Assembly (NCBI RefSeq): GCF_051014685.1
Contig: NW_027478419.1
Span: 744,001 to 808,000, forward strand
Source: Ptiloglossa arizonensis
Lineage: Eukaryota; Arthropoda; Insecta; Hymenoptera; Colletidae
Direction of reading: 5' to 3'
Length of the DNA: 64,000 nucleotides
The position numbers were made by a program, and so were the translations under genes. Below the pieces are notes generated by a model. That model was not told where the DNA came from. It searched no databases and saw only the letters and a program-made list of their open reading frames with translations. Positions 24,205 to 37,636 of the stretch are shown here, piece after piece; within the stretch, counting starts at the first letter, position 1, and every line of letters starts with the position of its first letter.

Positions 24205-26909
24205 CAAGCATCAGAACTGCGCAAATTTTGAGTTTCTCAAGCGTTTCTTACATCCAAACTGCCATATCTCGCGAACGGATTGATCAATCCGCAAAATTTC
24301 TGTTGCTTCTGAAAGTAGAAACTCGCCCGATTACAACGGTATGCGCAATTTTCCCCTAGGCCGTTCTAGTTATCCGTTTCGAGCATGAGAACTGCGAAAA
24401 TTTTGAGTTTCTCAAGCGTTTCTTACATCCAAACGGCCATATCTCGCGAACGGATCGAACAATCCGCAAAATTTCTGTTGCATCTGAAAGTAGAAACTCG
24501 CCCGATTACAACGGTATGCGCACTTTTCCCCTAGGCCGTTCTAGTCATTCGTTTCGAGCATCAGAACTGCGCAAATTTTGAGTTTCTCAAGCGTTTCTTA
24601 CCTCCAAACTGCCATATCTCGCGAACGGATTGACCAATCCGCAAAATTTCTGTTTCATCTGAAAGTAGAAACTCGCCCGATTACATCGGTATGCGTACTT
24701 TTCCCCTAGGCCGTTCTAATTATTCGTTTCGAGCATCAGAACTGCGAAAATTTTGAGCTTCTCAAGCGTTTCTTACATCCAAACTGCCATATCTCGCGAA
24801 CGGATTGACCGATCCGCAAAATTTCTGTTGCATCTGAAAGTAGAAACTCGCCCGATTACAACGGTATGCGCACTTTTCCCCAAGGCCGTTCTAGTTACTC
24901 GTGTCGAGCATCAGAACTGCGAAAATTTTGAGTTTCTCAAGCGTTTCTTATCTCCAAACTGTCATATCTCGCGAACGGATCGACCAATCCGCAAAATTTC
25001 TGTTGCATCTGCAAGTAGAAACTCGCCCGATTACAACGGTATGGGTACTTTTCCCCTAGGCCGTTCTAGTTATTCGTTTCGAGCATCAGAACTGCGAAAA
25101 TTTTGAGTTTCTCAAGCGTTTCTTACATCCAAACTGCCATATCTCGCGAACGGATTGACCGATCCGCAAAATTTCTGTTGCATCTGAAAGTAGAAACTCG
25201 CCCGATTACAACGGTATGCGCACTTTTCCCCAAGGCCGTTCTAGTTACTCGTGTCGAGCATCAGAACTGCGAAAATTTTGAGTTTCTCAAGCGTTTCTTA
25301 CCTCCAAACTGCCATATCTCGCGAACGGATGGACCAATCCGCAAAATTTCTGTTGCATCTGCAAGTAGAAACTCGCCCGATTACAACGGTATGCGTACTT
25401 TTCCCCTAGGCCGTTCTAGTTATTCGTTTCGAGCATCAGAACTGCGAAAATTTTGAGCTTCTCAAGCGTTTCCTACTTCCAAACTGCCATATCTCGTGAA
25501 CGGATCGACCAATCCGCAAAATTTCTGTTGCATCTGAAAGTAGAAACTCGCCCGATTACATCGGTATGCGTACTTTTCCCCTAGGCCGTTCTAGTTATTC
25601 GTTTCGAGCATCAGAACTGCGAAAATTTTGAGTTTCTCAAGCGTTTCTTACATCCAAACTGCCATATCTCGCGAACGGATTGACCGATCCGCAAAATTTC
25701 TGTTGCATCTGAAAGTAGAAACTCGCCCGATTACAACGGTATGCGCACTTTTCCCCTAGGCCGTTCTAGTTACTCGTGTCGAGCATCAGAACTGCGAAAA
25801 TTTTGAGTTTCTCAAGCGTTTCTTATCTCCAAACTGCCATATCTCGCGAACGGATCGACCAATCCGCAAAATTTCTGTTGCATCTGCAAGTAGAAACTCG
25901 CCCGATTACAACGGTATGCGTACTTTTCCCCTAGGCCGTTCTAGTTATTCGTTTCGAGCATCAGAACTGCGAAAATTTTGAGTTTCTCAAGCGTTTCTTA
26001 CATCCAATCTGCCATATCTCGCGAACGGATTGACCGATCCGCAAAATTTCTGTTGCATCTGAAAGTAGAAACTCGCCCGATTACATCGGTATGCGTACTT
26101 TTCCCCTAGGCCGTTCTAGTTATTCGTTTCGAGCATCAGAACTGCGAAAATTTTGAGTTTCTCAAGTGTTTCTTACCTCCAAACTGCCATATCTCGCGAA
26201 CGGATTGATCAATCCGCAAAATTTCTGTTGCTTCTGAAAGTAGAAACTCGCCCGATTACAACGGTATGCGCACTTTTCCCCTAGGCCGTTCGAGTCATTC
26301 GTTTCGAGCATCAGAACTGCGAAAATTTTGAGCTTCTCAAGCGTTTCCTACTTCCAAAGTGCCATATCTCGTGAACGGATCGACCAATCCGCAAAATTTC
26401 TGTTGCATCTGAAAGTAGAAACTCGCCCGATTACATCGGTATGCGTACTTTTCCCCTAGGCCGTTCTAGTTATTCGTTTCGAGCATCAGAACTGCGAAAA
26501 TTTTGAGTTTCTCAAGTGTTTCTTACCTCCAAACTGCCACATCTCGCGAACGGATTGACCAATCCGCAAAATTTCTGTTGCATCTGAAAGTAGAAACTCG
26601 CCCGATTACAACGGTATGTGTAGTTTTCCCCTAGGCCGTTCCAGTTATTCGTTTCGAGCATCAGAAATGCGAAAATTTTGAGTTTCTCAAGCGTTTCTTA
26701 CCTCCAAACTGCCATATCTCGCGAACGGATTGACCAATCCGCATGATTTCTATTGCATTTGAAAGTAGAAACTCGCCCGATTACAACGGTATGCGCACTT
26801 TTCCCCTGGGCCGTTCTAGTTATTAGTTTCGAGCATCAGAACTGCGAAAATTTTGAGTTTCTAAAGCGTTTCTTATCTCCAAACTGCCATATCTCGCGAA
26901 CGGATTGAT
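23935..26909 (+). repeat. Seventeen-monomer tandem duplication (2,975 bp), copy 1
   Basis: Copy 1 of a direct tandem duplication of exactly 17 monomers. Every rare marker I checked recurs 2,975 bp later: TGCATCCGAAAG, CGCAATTTTCC, TATCCGTTTCGAGCATGAG, CGAACAATCC, TCTGTTTCATC, CTAATTATTCG, CCCCAAGGCC (twice), AACTGTCATATC, GGTATGGGTAC, GGATGGACC, CATCCAATCT, TTCGAGTCATTCG, CAAAGTGCC, AGAAATGCG, TCTATTGCATTTG and TATTAGTTTCG. I noticed no mismatch. The left limit is set by CGACC versus TGATC at 23,931-23,934. Confidence 0.93.
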
Positions 26910-29884
26910 CAATCCGCAAAATTTCTGTTGCATCTGAAAGTAGAAACTCGCCCGATTACATCGGTATGCGTACTTTTCCCCTAGGCCGTTCTAGTTATTC
27001 GTTTCGAGCATCAGAACTGCGAAAATTTTGAGTTTCTCAAGTGTTTCTTACCTCCAAACTGCCACATCTCGCGAACGGATTGACCAATCCGCAAAATTTC
27101 TGTTGCATCCGAAAGTAGAAACTCGCCCGATTACAACGGTATGTGTAGTTTTCCCCTAGGCCGTTCCAGTTATTCGTTTCAAGCATCAGAACTGCGCAAA
27201 TTTTGAGTTTCTCAAGCGTTTCTTACATCCAAACTGCCATATCTCGCGAACGGATTGATCAATCCGCAAAATTTCTGTTGCTTCTGAAAGTAGAAACTCG
27301 CCCGATTACAACGGTATGCGCAATTTTCCCCTAGGCCGTTCTAGTTATCCGTTTCGAGCATGAGAACTGCGAAAATTTTGAGTTTCTCAAGCGTTTCTTA
27401 CATCCAAACGGCCATATCTCGCGAACGGATCGAACAATCCGCAAAATTTCTGTTGCATCTGAAAGTAGAAACTCGCCCGATTACAACGGTATGCGCACTT
27501 TTCCCCTAGGCCGTTCTAGTCATTCGTTTCGAGCATCAGAACTGCGCAAATTTTGAGTTTCTCAAGCGTTTCTTACCTCCAAACTGCCATATCTCGCGAA
27601 CGGATTGACCAATCCGCAAAATTTCTGTTTCATCTGAAAGTAGAAACTCGCCCGATTACATCGGTATGCGTACTTTTCCCCTAGGCCGTTCTAATTATTC
27701 GTTTCGAGCATCAGAACTGCGAAAATTTTGAGCTTCTCAAGCGTTTCTTACATCCAAACTGCCATATCTCGCGAACGGATTGACCGATCCGCAAAATTTC
27801 TGTTGCATCTGAAAGTAGAAACTCGCCCGATTACAACGGTATGCGCACTTTTCCCCAAGGCCGTTCTAGTTACTCGTGTCGAGCATCAGAACTGCGAAAA
27901 TTTTGAGTTTCTCAAGCGTTTCTTATCTCCAAACTGTCATATCTCGCGAACGGATCGACCAATCCGCAAAATTTCTGTTGCATCTGCAAGTAGAAACTCG
28001 CCCGATTACAACGGTATGGGTACTTTTCCCCTAGGCCGTTCTAGTTATTCGTTTCGAGCATCAGAACTGCGAAAATTTTGAGTTTCTCAAGCGTTTCTTA
28101 CATCCAAACTGCCATATCTCGCGAACGGATTGACCGATCCGCAAAATTTCTGTTGCATCTGAAAGTAGAAACTCGCCCGATTACAACGGTATGCGCACTT
28201 TTCCCCAAGGCCGTTCTAGTTACTCGTGTCGAGCATCAGAACTGCGAAAATTTTGAGTTTCTCAAGCGTTTCTTACCTCCAAACTGCCATATCTCGCGAA
28301 CGGATGGACCAATCCGCAAAATTTCTGTTGCATCTGCAAGTAGAAACTCGCCCGATTACAACGGTATGCGTACTTTTCCCCTAGGCCGTTCTAGTTATTC
28401 GTTTCGAGCATCAGAACTGCGAAAATTTTGAGCTTCTCAAGCGTTTCCTACTTCCAAACTGCCATATCTCGTGAACGGATCGACCAATCCGCAAAATTTC
28501 TGTTGCATCTGAAAGTAGAAACTCGCCCGATTACATCGGTATGCGTACTTTTCCCCTAGGCCGTTCTAGTTATTCGTTTCGAGCATCAGAACTGCGAAAA
28601 TTTTGAGTTTCTCAAGCGTTTCTTACATCCAAACTGCCATATCTCGCGAACGGATTGACCGATCCGCAAAATTTCTGTTGCATCTGAAAGTAGAAACTCG
28701 CCCGATTACAACGGTATGCGCACTTTTCCCCTAGGCCGTTCTAGTTACTCGTGTCGAGCATCAGAACTGCGAAAATTTTGAGTTTCTCAAGCGTTTCTTA
28801 TCTCCAAACTGCCATATCTCGCGAACGGATCGACCAATCCGCAAAATTTCTGTTGCATCTGCAAGTAGAAACTCGCCCGATTACAACGGTATGCGTACTT
28901 TTCCCCTAGGCCGTTCTAGTTATTCGTTTCGAGCATCAGAACTGCGAAAATTTTGAGTTTCTCAAGCGTTTCTTACATCCAATCTGCCATATCTCGCGAA
29001 CGGATTGACCGATCCGCAAAATTTCTGTTGCATCTGAAAGTAGAAACTCGCCCGATTACATCGGTATGCGTACTTTTCCCCTAGGCCGTTCTAGTTATTC
29101 GTTTCGAGCATCAGAACTGCGAAAATTTTGAGTTTCTCAAGTGTTTCTTACCTCCAAACTGCCATATCTCGCGAACGGATTGATCAATCCGCAAAATTTC
29201 TGTTGCTTCTGAAAGTAGAAACTCGCCCGATTACAACGGTATGCGCACTTTTCCCCTAGGCCGTTCGAGTCATTCGTTTCGAGCATCAGAACTGCGAAAA
29301 TTTTGAGCTTCTCAAGCGTTTCCTACTTCCAAAGTGCCATATCTCGTGAACGGATCGACCAATCCGCAAAATTTCTGTTGCATCTGAAAGTAGAAACTCG
29401 CCCGATTACATCGGTATGCGTACTTTTCCCCTAGGCCGTTCTAGTTATTCGTTTCGAGCATCAGAACTGCGAAAATTTTGAGTTTCTCAAGTGTTTCTTA
29501 CCTCCAAACTGCCACATCTCGCGAACGGATTGACCAATCCGCAAAATTTCTGTTGCATCTGAAAGTAGAAACTCGCCCGATTACAACGGTATGTGTAGTT
29601 TTCCCCTAGGCCGTTCCAGTTATTCGTTTCGAGCATCAGAAATGCGAAAATTTTGAGTTTCTCAAGCGTTTCTTACCTCCAAACTGCCATATCTCGCGAA
29701 CGGATTGACCAATCCGCATGATTTCTATTGCATTTGAAAGTAGAAACTCGCCCGATTACAACGGTATGCGCACTTTTCCCCTGGGCCGTTCTAGTTATTA
29801 GTTTCGAGCATCAGAACTGCGAAAATTTTGAGTTTCTAAAGCGTTTCTTATCTCCAAACTGCCATATCTCGCGAACGGATTGAT
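26910..29884 (+). repeat. Seventeen-monomer tandem duplication (2,975 bp), copy 2
   Basis: Copy 2, directly abutting copy 1. The periodicity continues for about 50 bp more, to about 29,935, where ACATCGG is replaced by ACAACGG. Near identity over almost 3 kb, against several differences per monomer between random neighbours, means the duplication is recent or has been homogenised by gene conversion. It could also be an assembly duplication. Confidence 0.93.
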
Positions 29885-30760
29885 CAATCCGCAAAATTTC
29901 TGTTGCATCTGAAAGTAGAAACTCGCCCGATTACAACGGTATGCGCACTTTTCCCCTAGGCCGTTCTAGTTATTCGTTTCGAGTATCAGAACTGCGAAAA
30001 TTTTGAGTTTCTCAAGCGTTTCTTACATCCAAACGGCCATATCTCGCGAAGGGATTGACCAATCCGCATGATTTCTGTTGCATCTGAAAGTAGAAACTCG
30101 CCCGATTACATCGGTATGCGCACTTTTCCACTAGGCCGTTCTAGTTATTCGTTTCAAGCATCAGAACTGCGCAAATTTTGAGTTTCTCAAGCGTTTCTTA
30201 CCTCCAAACTGCCATATCTCGCGAACGGATTGATCAATCCGCAAAATTTCTGTTGCTTCTGAAAGTAGAAACTCGCCCGATTACAACGGTATGCGCACTT
30301 TTCCCCTAGGCCGTTCTAGTCATTCGTTTCGAGCATCAGAACTGCGCAAATTTTGAGTTTCTCAAGCGTTTCTTACCTCCAAACTGCCATATCTCGCGAA
30401 CGGATTGACCAATCCGCAAAATTTCTGTTTCATCTGAAAGTAGAAACTCGCCCGATTACAACGGTATGCGCACTTTTTCCCTAGGCCGTTCTGGTTACTC
30501 GTGTCGAGCATCAGAACTGCGAAAATTTTGAGTTTCTCAAGCGTTTCTTATCTCCAAACTGCCATATCTCGCGAACGGATCGACAAATCCGCAAAATTTC
30601 TGTTGCATCTGCAAGTAGAAACTCGCCCGATTACAACGGTATGCGTACTTTTCCCCTAGGCCGTTCTAGTTATTCGTTTCGAGCATCAGAACTGCGAAAA
30701 TTTTGAGTTTCTCAAGCGTTTCTTACCTCCAAACTGCCATATCTCGCGAACGGATCGACC
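29170..30760 (+). repeat. Long-range collinear block 5, upstream copy
   Basis: About 1.6 kb matching 57,170-58,760 at exactly 28,000 bp (160 monomers). Shared rare markers are TTCGAGTCATTCG, CAAAGTGCC, AGAAATGCG, TCTATTGCATTTG, CCCCTGGGCC, TATTAGTTTCG, CGAGTATCAG, GAAGGGATTG, CACTTTTTCCC and TTCTGGTTACTCG. A few private changes separate them (for example TTTTCCACTAGG at about 30,129). Confidence 0.85.
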
Positions 30761-30811
30761 AATCCGCAAAATTTCTGTTGCATCTGAAAGTAGAAACTCG
30801 CCCGATTACAA

Positions 30812-32290
30812 CGGTATGCGCACTTTTCCCCTAGGCCGTTCTAGTTATTCATTTCGAGCATCAGAACTGCGAAAATTTTGAGTTTCTCAAGCGTTTCTTA
30901 CTTCCAAACTGCCATATCTCGCGAACGGATTGATCAATCCGCAAAATTTCTGTTGCTTCTGAAAGTAGAAACTCGCCCGATTACAACGGTATGCGCAGTT
31001 TTCCCCTAGGCCGTTCTAGTCATTCGTTTCGAGCATCATAACTGCGAAAATTTTGAGCTTCTCAAGCGGTTCCTACTTCCAAACTGCCATATCTCGTGAA
31101 CGGATCGACCAATCTGCAAAATTTCTGTTGCATCTGAAAGTAGAAGCTCGCCCGATTACAACGGTATGCGTACTTTTCCCCTAGGCCGTTCTAGTTACTC
31201 GTGTCGAGCATCAGAACTGCGAAAATTTTGAGTTTCTCAAGCGTTTCTTATCTCCAAACTGCCATATCTCGCGAACGGATTGACCGATCCGCAAAATTTC
31301 TGTTGCATCTGAAAGTAGAAACTCGCCCGATTACAACGGTATGCGCACTTTTCCCCTAGGCCGTTCTAGTTACTCGTGTCGAGCATCAGAACTGCGAAAA
31401 TTTTGAGTTTCTCAAGCGTTTCTTATCTCCAAACTGCCATATCTCGCGAACGGATCGACCAATCCGCAAAATTTCTGTTGCATCTGCAAGTAGAAACTCG
31501 CCCGATTACAACGGTATGCGTACTTTTCCCCTAGGCCGTTCTAGTTATTCGTTTCGAGCATCAGAACTGCGAAAATTTTGAGTTTCTCAAGCGTTTCTTA
31601 CCTCCAAACTGCCATATCTCGCGAACGGATCGACCAATCCGCAAAATTTCTGTTGCTTCTGAAAGTAGAAACTCGCCCGATTACAACAGTATGCGCACTT
31701 TTCCCCTAGGCCGTTCTAGTCATTCGTTTCGAGCATCAGAACTGCGAAAATTTTGAGCTTCTAAAGCGTTTCCTACTTCCAAACTGCCATATCTCGTGAA
31801 CGGATCGACCAATCCGCAAAATTTCTGTTGCATCTGAAAGTAGAAACTCGCCCGATTACATCGGTATGCGTACTTTTCCCCTAGGCCGTTCTAGTTATTC
31901 GTTTCGAGCATCAGAACTGCGAAAATTTTGAGTTTCTCAAGCGTTTCTTACATCCAAACTGCCATATCTCGCGAACGGATTGACCAATCCGCAAAATTTC
32001 TGTTGCATCTGAAAGTAGAAACTCGCCCGATTACAACGGTATGCGCACTTTTCCCCTAGGCCGTTCTAGTTACTCGTGTCGAGCATCAGAACTGCGAAAA
32101 TTTTGAGTTTCTCAAGCGTTTCTTATCTCCAAACTGCCATATCTCGCGAACGGATCGACCAAACCGCAAAATTTCTGTTGCATCTGCAAGTAGAAACTCG
32201 CCCGATTACAACGGTATGCGTACTTTTCCCCTAGGCCGTTCTAGTTATTCGTTTCGAGCATCAGAACTGCGAAAATTTTGAGTTTCTCAA
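30812..32290 (+). repeat. Thirty-nine-monomer-spaced duplication, copy 1
   Basis: About 1.48 kb matching 37,637-39,115, 6,825 bp downstream. Both contain GAGCATCATAACTG, CAATCTGCAAAA followed by GTAGAAGCTCG, two TACTCGTGTCG monomers, and CGACCAAACCGC. The 1-bp differences are scattered (for example AATTCGC, GCCCTATTAC and GGTATGGGCAC only in the downstream copy). Confidence 0.82.
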
Positions 32291-34265
32291 GCGTTTCTTA
32301 CCTCCAAACTGCCATATCTCGCGAACGGATCGACCAATCCGCAAAATTTCTGTTGCATCTGAAAGTAGAAACTCGCCCGATTACAACGGTATGCGCACTT
32401 TTCCCCTAGGCCGTTCTAGTTATTCGTTTCAAGCATCAGAACTGCGCAAATTTTGAGTTTCTCAAGCGTTTCTTACATCCAAACTGCCATATCTCGCGAA
32501 CGGATTGACCAATCCGCAAAATTTCTGTTGCATCTGAAAGTAGAAACTCGCCCGATTACAACGGTATGTGTAGTTTTCCCCTAGGCCGTTCCAGTTATTC
32601 ATTTCGAGCATCAGAACTGCGAAAATTTTGAGTTTCTCAAGCGTTTCTTACCTCCAAACTGCCATATCTCGCGAACGGATTGATCAATCCGCAAAATTTC
32701 TGTTGCTTCTGAAAGTAGAAACTCGCCCGATTACAACGGTATGCGCACTTTTCCCCTAGGCCGTTCTAGTCATTCGTTTCGAGCATCAGAACTGCGAAAA
32801 TTTTGAGCTTCTCAAGCGTTTCCTACTTCCAAACTGCCATATCTCGTGAACGGATCGACCAATCCGCAAAATTTCTGTTGCATCTGAAAGTAGAAACTCG
32901 CCCGATTACATCAGTATGCGTACTTTTCCCCTAGGCCGTTCTAGTTATTCGTTTCGAGCATCAGAACTGCGAAAATTTTGAGTTTCTCAAGCGTTACTTA
33001 CATCCAAACTGCCACATCTCGCGAACGGATTGACCAATCCGCAAAATTTCTGTTGCATCTGAAAGTAGAAACTCGCCCGATTAAAACGGTATGTGTAGTT
33101 TTCCCCTAGGCCGTTCCGGTTATTCGTTTCGAGCATCAGAACTGCGAAAATTTTGAGTTTCTCGAGCGTTTCTTACCTCCAAACTGCCATATCTCGCGAA
33201 CGGATTGACCAATCCGCATGATTTCTATTGCATTTGAAAGTAAAAACTCGCCCGATTACAACGGTATGCGCACTTTTCCCCTGGGCCGTTCTAGTTATTC
33301 GTTTCGAGCATCAGAACTGCGAAAATTTTGAGTTTCTCAAGTGTTTCTTACCTCCAAACTGCCACATCTCGCGAACGGATTGACCAATCCGCAAAATTTC
33401 TGTTGCATCCGAAAGTAGAAACTCGCCCGATTACAACGGTATGTGTAGTTTTCCCCTAGGCCGTTCCAGTTATTCGTTTCAAGCATCAGAACTGCGCAAA
33501 TTTTGAGTTTCTCTAGCGTTTCTTACCTCCAAACAGCCATATCTCGCGAACGGATTGACCAATCCGCAAAATTTTTGTTGCATCTGAAAGTAGAAACTCG
33601 CCCGATTACAACGGTATGCGCACTTTTCCCCTAGGCCGTTCTCGTCATTCGTTTCGAGCATCAGAACTGCGAAAATTTTGAGCTTCTCAAGCGTTTCCTA
33701 CTTCCAAACTGCCATATCTCGTGAACTGATCGACCAATCCGCAAAATTTCTGTTGCATCTGAAAGTAGAAACTCGCCCGATTACAACGGTATGCGCAATT
33801 TTCCCCTAGGCCGTTCTAGTTATCCGTTTCGAGCATGAGAACTGCGAAAATTTTGAGTTTCTCAAGCGTTTCTTACATCCAAACGGCCATATCTCGCGAA
33901 CGGATCGAACAATCCTCAAAATTTCTGTTGCATCTGAAAGTAGAAACTCGCCCGATTACAACGGTATGCGCACTTTTCCCCTAGGCCGTTCTAGTTATTC
34001 GTTTCAAGCATCAGAACTGCGCAAATTTTGAGTTTCTCAAGCGTTTCTTACATCCAAACTGCCATATCTCGCGAACGGATTGATCAATCCGCAAAATTTC
34101 TGTTGCTTCTGAAAGTAGAAACTCGCCCGATTACAACGGTATGCGCACTTTTCCCCTAGGCCGTTCTAGTCATTCGTTTCGAGCATCAGAACTGCGCAAA
34201 TTTTGAGTTTCTCAAGCGTTTCTTACCTCCAAACTGCCATATCTCGCGAACGGATTGACCAATCC
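31950..34265 (+). repeat. Long-range collinear block 6, upstream copy
   Basis: About 2.3 kb matching 58,900-61,212. The offset is 26,950 bp (154 monomers) until 59,408 and 26,947 after the three T deletions in the downstream copy. Markers are CGACCAAACCGC, ACATCAGTATG, GCGTTACTTAC, CGATTAAAACGG with TTCCGG, CTCGAGCG, AGTAAAAACTCG, TGCATCCGAAAG, CTCTAGCG, CAAACAGCC, TTTTTGTTG, CTCGTCATTCG, CATGAGAAC and CAATCCTCAAAA. Confidence 0.85.
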
Positions 34266-35199
34266 GCAAAATTTCTGTTTCATCTGAAAGTAGAAACTCG
34301 CCCGATTACATCGGTATGCGTACTTTTCCCCTAGGCCGTTCTAATTATTCGTTTCGAGCATCAGAACTGCGAAAATTTTGAGCTTCTCAAGCGTTTCTTA
34401 CATCCAAACTGCCATATCTCGCGAACGGATTGACCGATCCGCAAAATTTCTGTTGCATCTGAAAGTAGAAACTCGCCCGATTACAACGGTATGCGCACTT
34501 TTCCCCAAGGCCGTTCTAGTTACTCGTGTCGAGCATCAGAACTGCGAAAATTTTGAGTTTCTCAAGCGTTTCTTATCTCCAACCTGCCATATCTCGCGAA
34601 CGGATGGACCAATCCGCAAAATTTCTGTTGCAACTGCAAGTAGAAACTCGCCCGATTACAACGGTATGCGCAATTTTCCCCTAGGCCGTTCTAGTTATCC
34701 GTTTCGAGCATGAGAACTGCGAAAATTTTGAGTTTCTCAAGCGTTTCTTACATCCAAACGGCCATATCTCGCGAAGGGATTGACCAATCCGCATGATTTC
34801 TGTTGCATCTGAAAGTAGAAACTCGCCCGATTACAACGGTATGCGTGCTTTTCCCCTAGGCCGTTCTAGTTACTCGTGTCGAACATCAGAACTGCGAAAA
34901 TTTTGAGTTTCTCAAGCGTTTCTTATCTGCAAACTGTCATATCTCGCGAACGGATCGACCAATCCGCAAAATTTCTGTTGCATCTGCAAGTAGAAACTCG
35001 CCCGATTACAACGGTATGCGTACTTTTCCCCTAGGCCGTTCTAGTTATTCGTTTCGAGCATCAGAACTGCGAAAATTTTGAGTTTCTCAAGCGTTTCTTA
35101 CCTCCAAACTGCCATATCTCGCGAACGGATCGACCGATCCGCAAAATTTCTGTTGCATCTGAAAGTAGAAACTCGCCCGATTACAACGGTATGCGCACT

Positions 35200-36480
35200 T
35201 TTCCCCTAGGCCGTTCTAGTCATTCGTTTCGAGCATCAGATCTGCGCAAATTTTGAGTTTCTCAAGCGTTTCTTACCTCCAAACTGCCATATCTCGCGAA
35301 CGGATGGACCAATCCGCAAAATTTCTGTTGCATCTGAAAGTAGAAACTCGCCCGATTACAACGGTATGTGTAGTTTTCCCCTAGGCCGTTCCAGTTATTC
35401 ATTCCGAGCATCAGAACTGCGAAAATTTTGAGTTTCTCAAGCGTTTCTTACCTCCAAACTGCCATATCTCGCGAACGGATTGATCAATCCGCAAAATTTC
35501 TGTTGCTTCTGAAAGTAGAAACTCGCCCGATTACAACGGTATGCGCACTTTTCCCCTAGGCCGTTCCAGTTATTCGTTTCAAGCATCAGAACTGCGCAAA
35601 TTTTGAGTTTCTCAAGTGTTTCTTACCTCCAAACTGCCACATCTCGCGAACGGATTGACCAATCCGCAAAATTTCTGTTGCATCTGAAAGTAGAAACTCG
35701 CCCGATTACAACGGTATGTGTAGTTTTCCCCTAGGCCGTTCCAGTTATTCGTTTCGAGCATCAGAAATGCGAAAATTTTGAGTTTCTCAAGCGTTTCTTT
35801 CCTCCAAACTGCCATATCTCGCGAACGGATTGACCAATCCGCATGATTTCTATTGCATTTGAAAGTAGAAACTCGCCCGATTACAACGGTATGCGCACTT
35901 TTCCCCTGGGCCGTTCTAGTTATTAGTTTCGAGCATCAGAACTGCGAAAATTTTGAGTTTCTAAAGCGTTTCTTATCTCCAAACTGCCATATCTCGCGAA
36001 CGGATTGATCAATCCGCAAAATTTCTGTTGCATCTGAAAGTAGAAACTCGCCCGATTACAACGGTATGCGCACTTTTCCCCTAGGCCGTTCTAGTCATTC
36101 GTTTCGAGCATCAGATCTGCGCAAATTTTGAGTTTCTCAAGCGTTTCTTACCTCCAAACTGCCATATCTCGCGAACGGATGGACCAATCCGCAAAATTTC
36201 TGTTGCATCTGAAAGTAGAAACTCGCCCGATTACAACGGTATGTGTAGTTTTCCCCTAGGCCGTTCCAGTTATTCATTCCGAGCATCAGAACTGCGAAAA
36301 TTTTGAGTTTCTCAAGCGTTTCTTACCTCCAAACTGCCATATCTCGCGAACGGATTGATCAATCCGCAAAATTTCTGTTGCTTCTGAAAGTAGAAACTCG
36401 CCCGATTACAACGGTATGCGCACTTTTCCCCTAGGCCGTTCCAGTTATTCGTTTCAAGCATCAGAACTGCGCAAATTTTG
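35200..36480 (+). repeat. Five-monomer-spaced local duplication (875 bp)
   Basis: The rare markers ATCAGATCTGCG, GGATGGACC, CATTCCGAGC and CCAGTTATTCGTTTCAAGC occur at about 35.2-35.6 kb and again 875 bp downstream at 36.08-36.48 kb. The copies separate where AAGTGTTTC/GCCACATC in the first is AAGCGTTTC/GCCATATC in the second. Confidence 0.8.
35590..36090 (+). repeat. Eight-monomer-spaced duplication, copy 1
   Basis: About 0.5 kb that matches 36,990-37,490, 1,400 bp downstream. It shares AGAAATGCG, the unusual TTTCTTTCCTCC, CATGATTTCTATTGCATTTG, CCCCTGGGCC and TATTAGTTTCG. It interlocks with the 875-bp duplication in the same place, so at least two exchanges of different length happened here. 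Confidence 0.8.
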
Positions 36481-36989
36481 AGTTTCTCAAGCGTTTCTTA
36501 CCTCCAAACTGCCATATCTCGCGAACGGATTGACCAATCCGCAAAATTTCAGTTGCATCTGAAAGTAGAAACTCGCCCAATTACAACGGTATGTGTAGTT
36601 TTCCCCTAGGCCGTTCCAGTTATTCATTTCGAGCATCAGAACTGCGAAAATTTTGAGTTTCTCAAGCGTTTCTTACATCCAAACTGCCATATCTCGCGAA
36701 CGGATTGATCAATCCGCAAAATTTCTGTTGCTTCTGAAAGTAGAAACTCGCCCGATTACAACGGTATGCGCACTTTTCCCCTAGGCCGTTCTAGTCATTC
36801 GTTTCGAGCATCAGAACTGCGAAAATTTTGAGCTTCTCAAGCGTTTCCTACTTCCAAAGTGCCATATCTCGTGAACGGATCGACCAATCCGCAAAATTTC
36901 TGTTGCATCTGAAAGTAGAAACTCGCCCGATTACATCGGTATGCGTACTTTTCCCCTAGGCCGTTCTAGTTATTCGTTTCGAGCATCAG

Positions 36990-37490
36990 AACTGCGAAAA
37001 TTTTGAGTTTCTCAAGTGTTTCTTACCTCCAAACTGCCACATCTCGCGAACGGATTGACCAATCCGCAAAATTTCTGTTGCATCTGAAAGTAGAAACTCG
37101 CCCGATTACAACGGTATGTGTAGTTTTCCCCTAGGCCGTTCCAGTTATTCGTTTCGAGCATCAGAAATGCGAAAATTTTGAGTTTCTCAAGCGTTTCTTT
37201 CCTCCAAACTGCCATATCTCGCGAACGGATTGACCAATCCGCATGATTTCTATTGCATTTGAAAGTAGAAACTCGCCCGATTACAACGGTATGCGCACTT
37301 TTCCCCTGGGCCGTTCTAGTTATTAGTTTCGAGCATCAGAACTGCGAAAATTTTGAGTTTCTAAAGCGTTTCTTATCTCCAAACTGCCATATCTCGCGAA
37401 CGGATTGATCAATCCGCAAAATTTCTGTTGCATCTGAAAGTAGAAACTCGCCCGATTACAACGGTATGCGCACTTTTCCCCTAGGCCGTT
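36990..37490 (+). repeat. Eight-monomer-spaced duplication, copy 2
   Basis: Copy of 35,590-36,090, with the same private TTTCTTTCCTCC change. It is followed by monomers with CGAGTATCAG and GAAGGGATTG that also occur at about 29.98 kb (43 monomers upstream) and about 57.98 kb. Confidence 0.8.
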
Positions 37491-37636
37491 CTAGTTATTC
37501 GTTTCGAGTATCAGAACTGCGAAAATTTTGAGTTTCTCAAGCGTTTCTTACATCCAAACGGCCATATCTCGCGAAGGGATTGACCAATCCGCATGATTTC
37601 TGTTGCATCTGAAAGTAGAAACTCGCCCGATTACAT

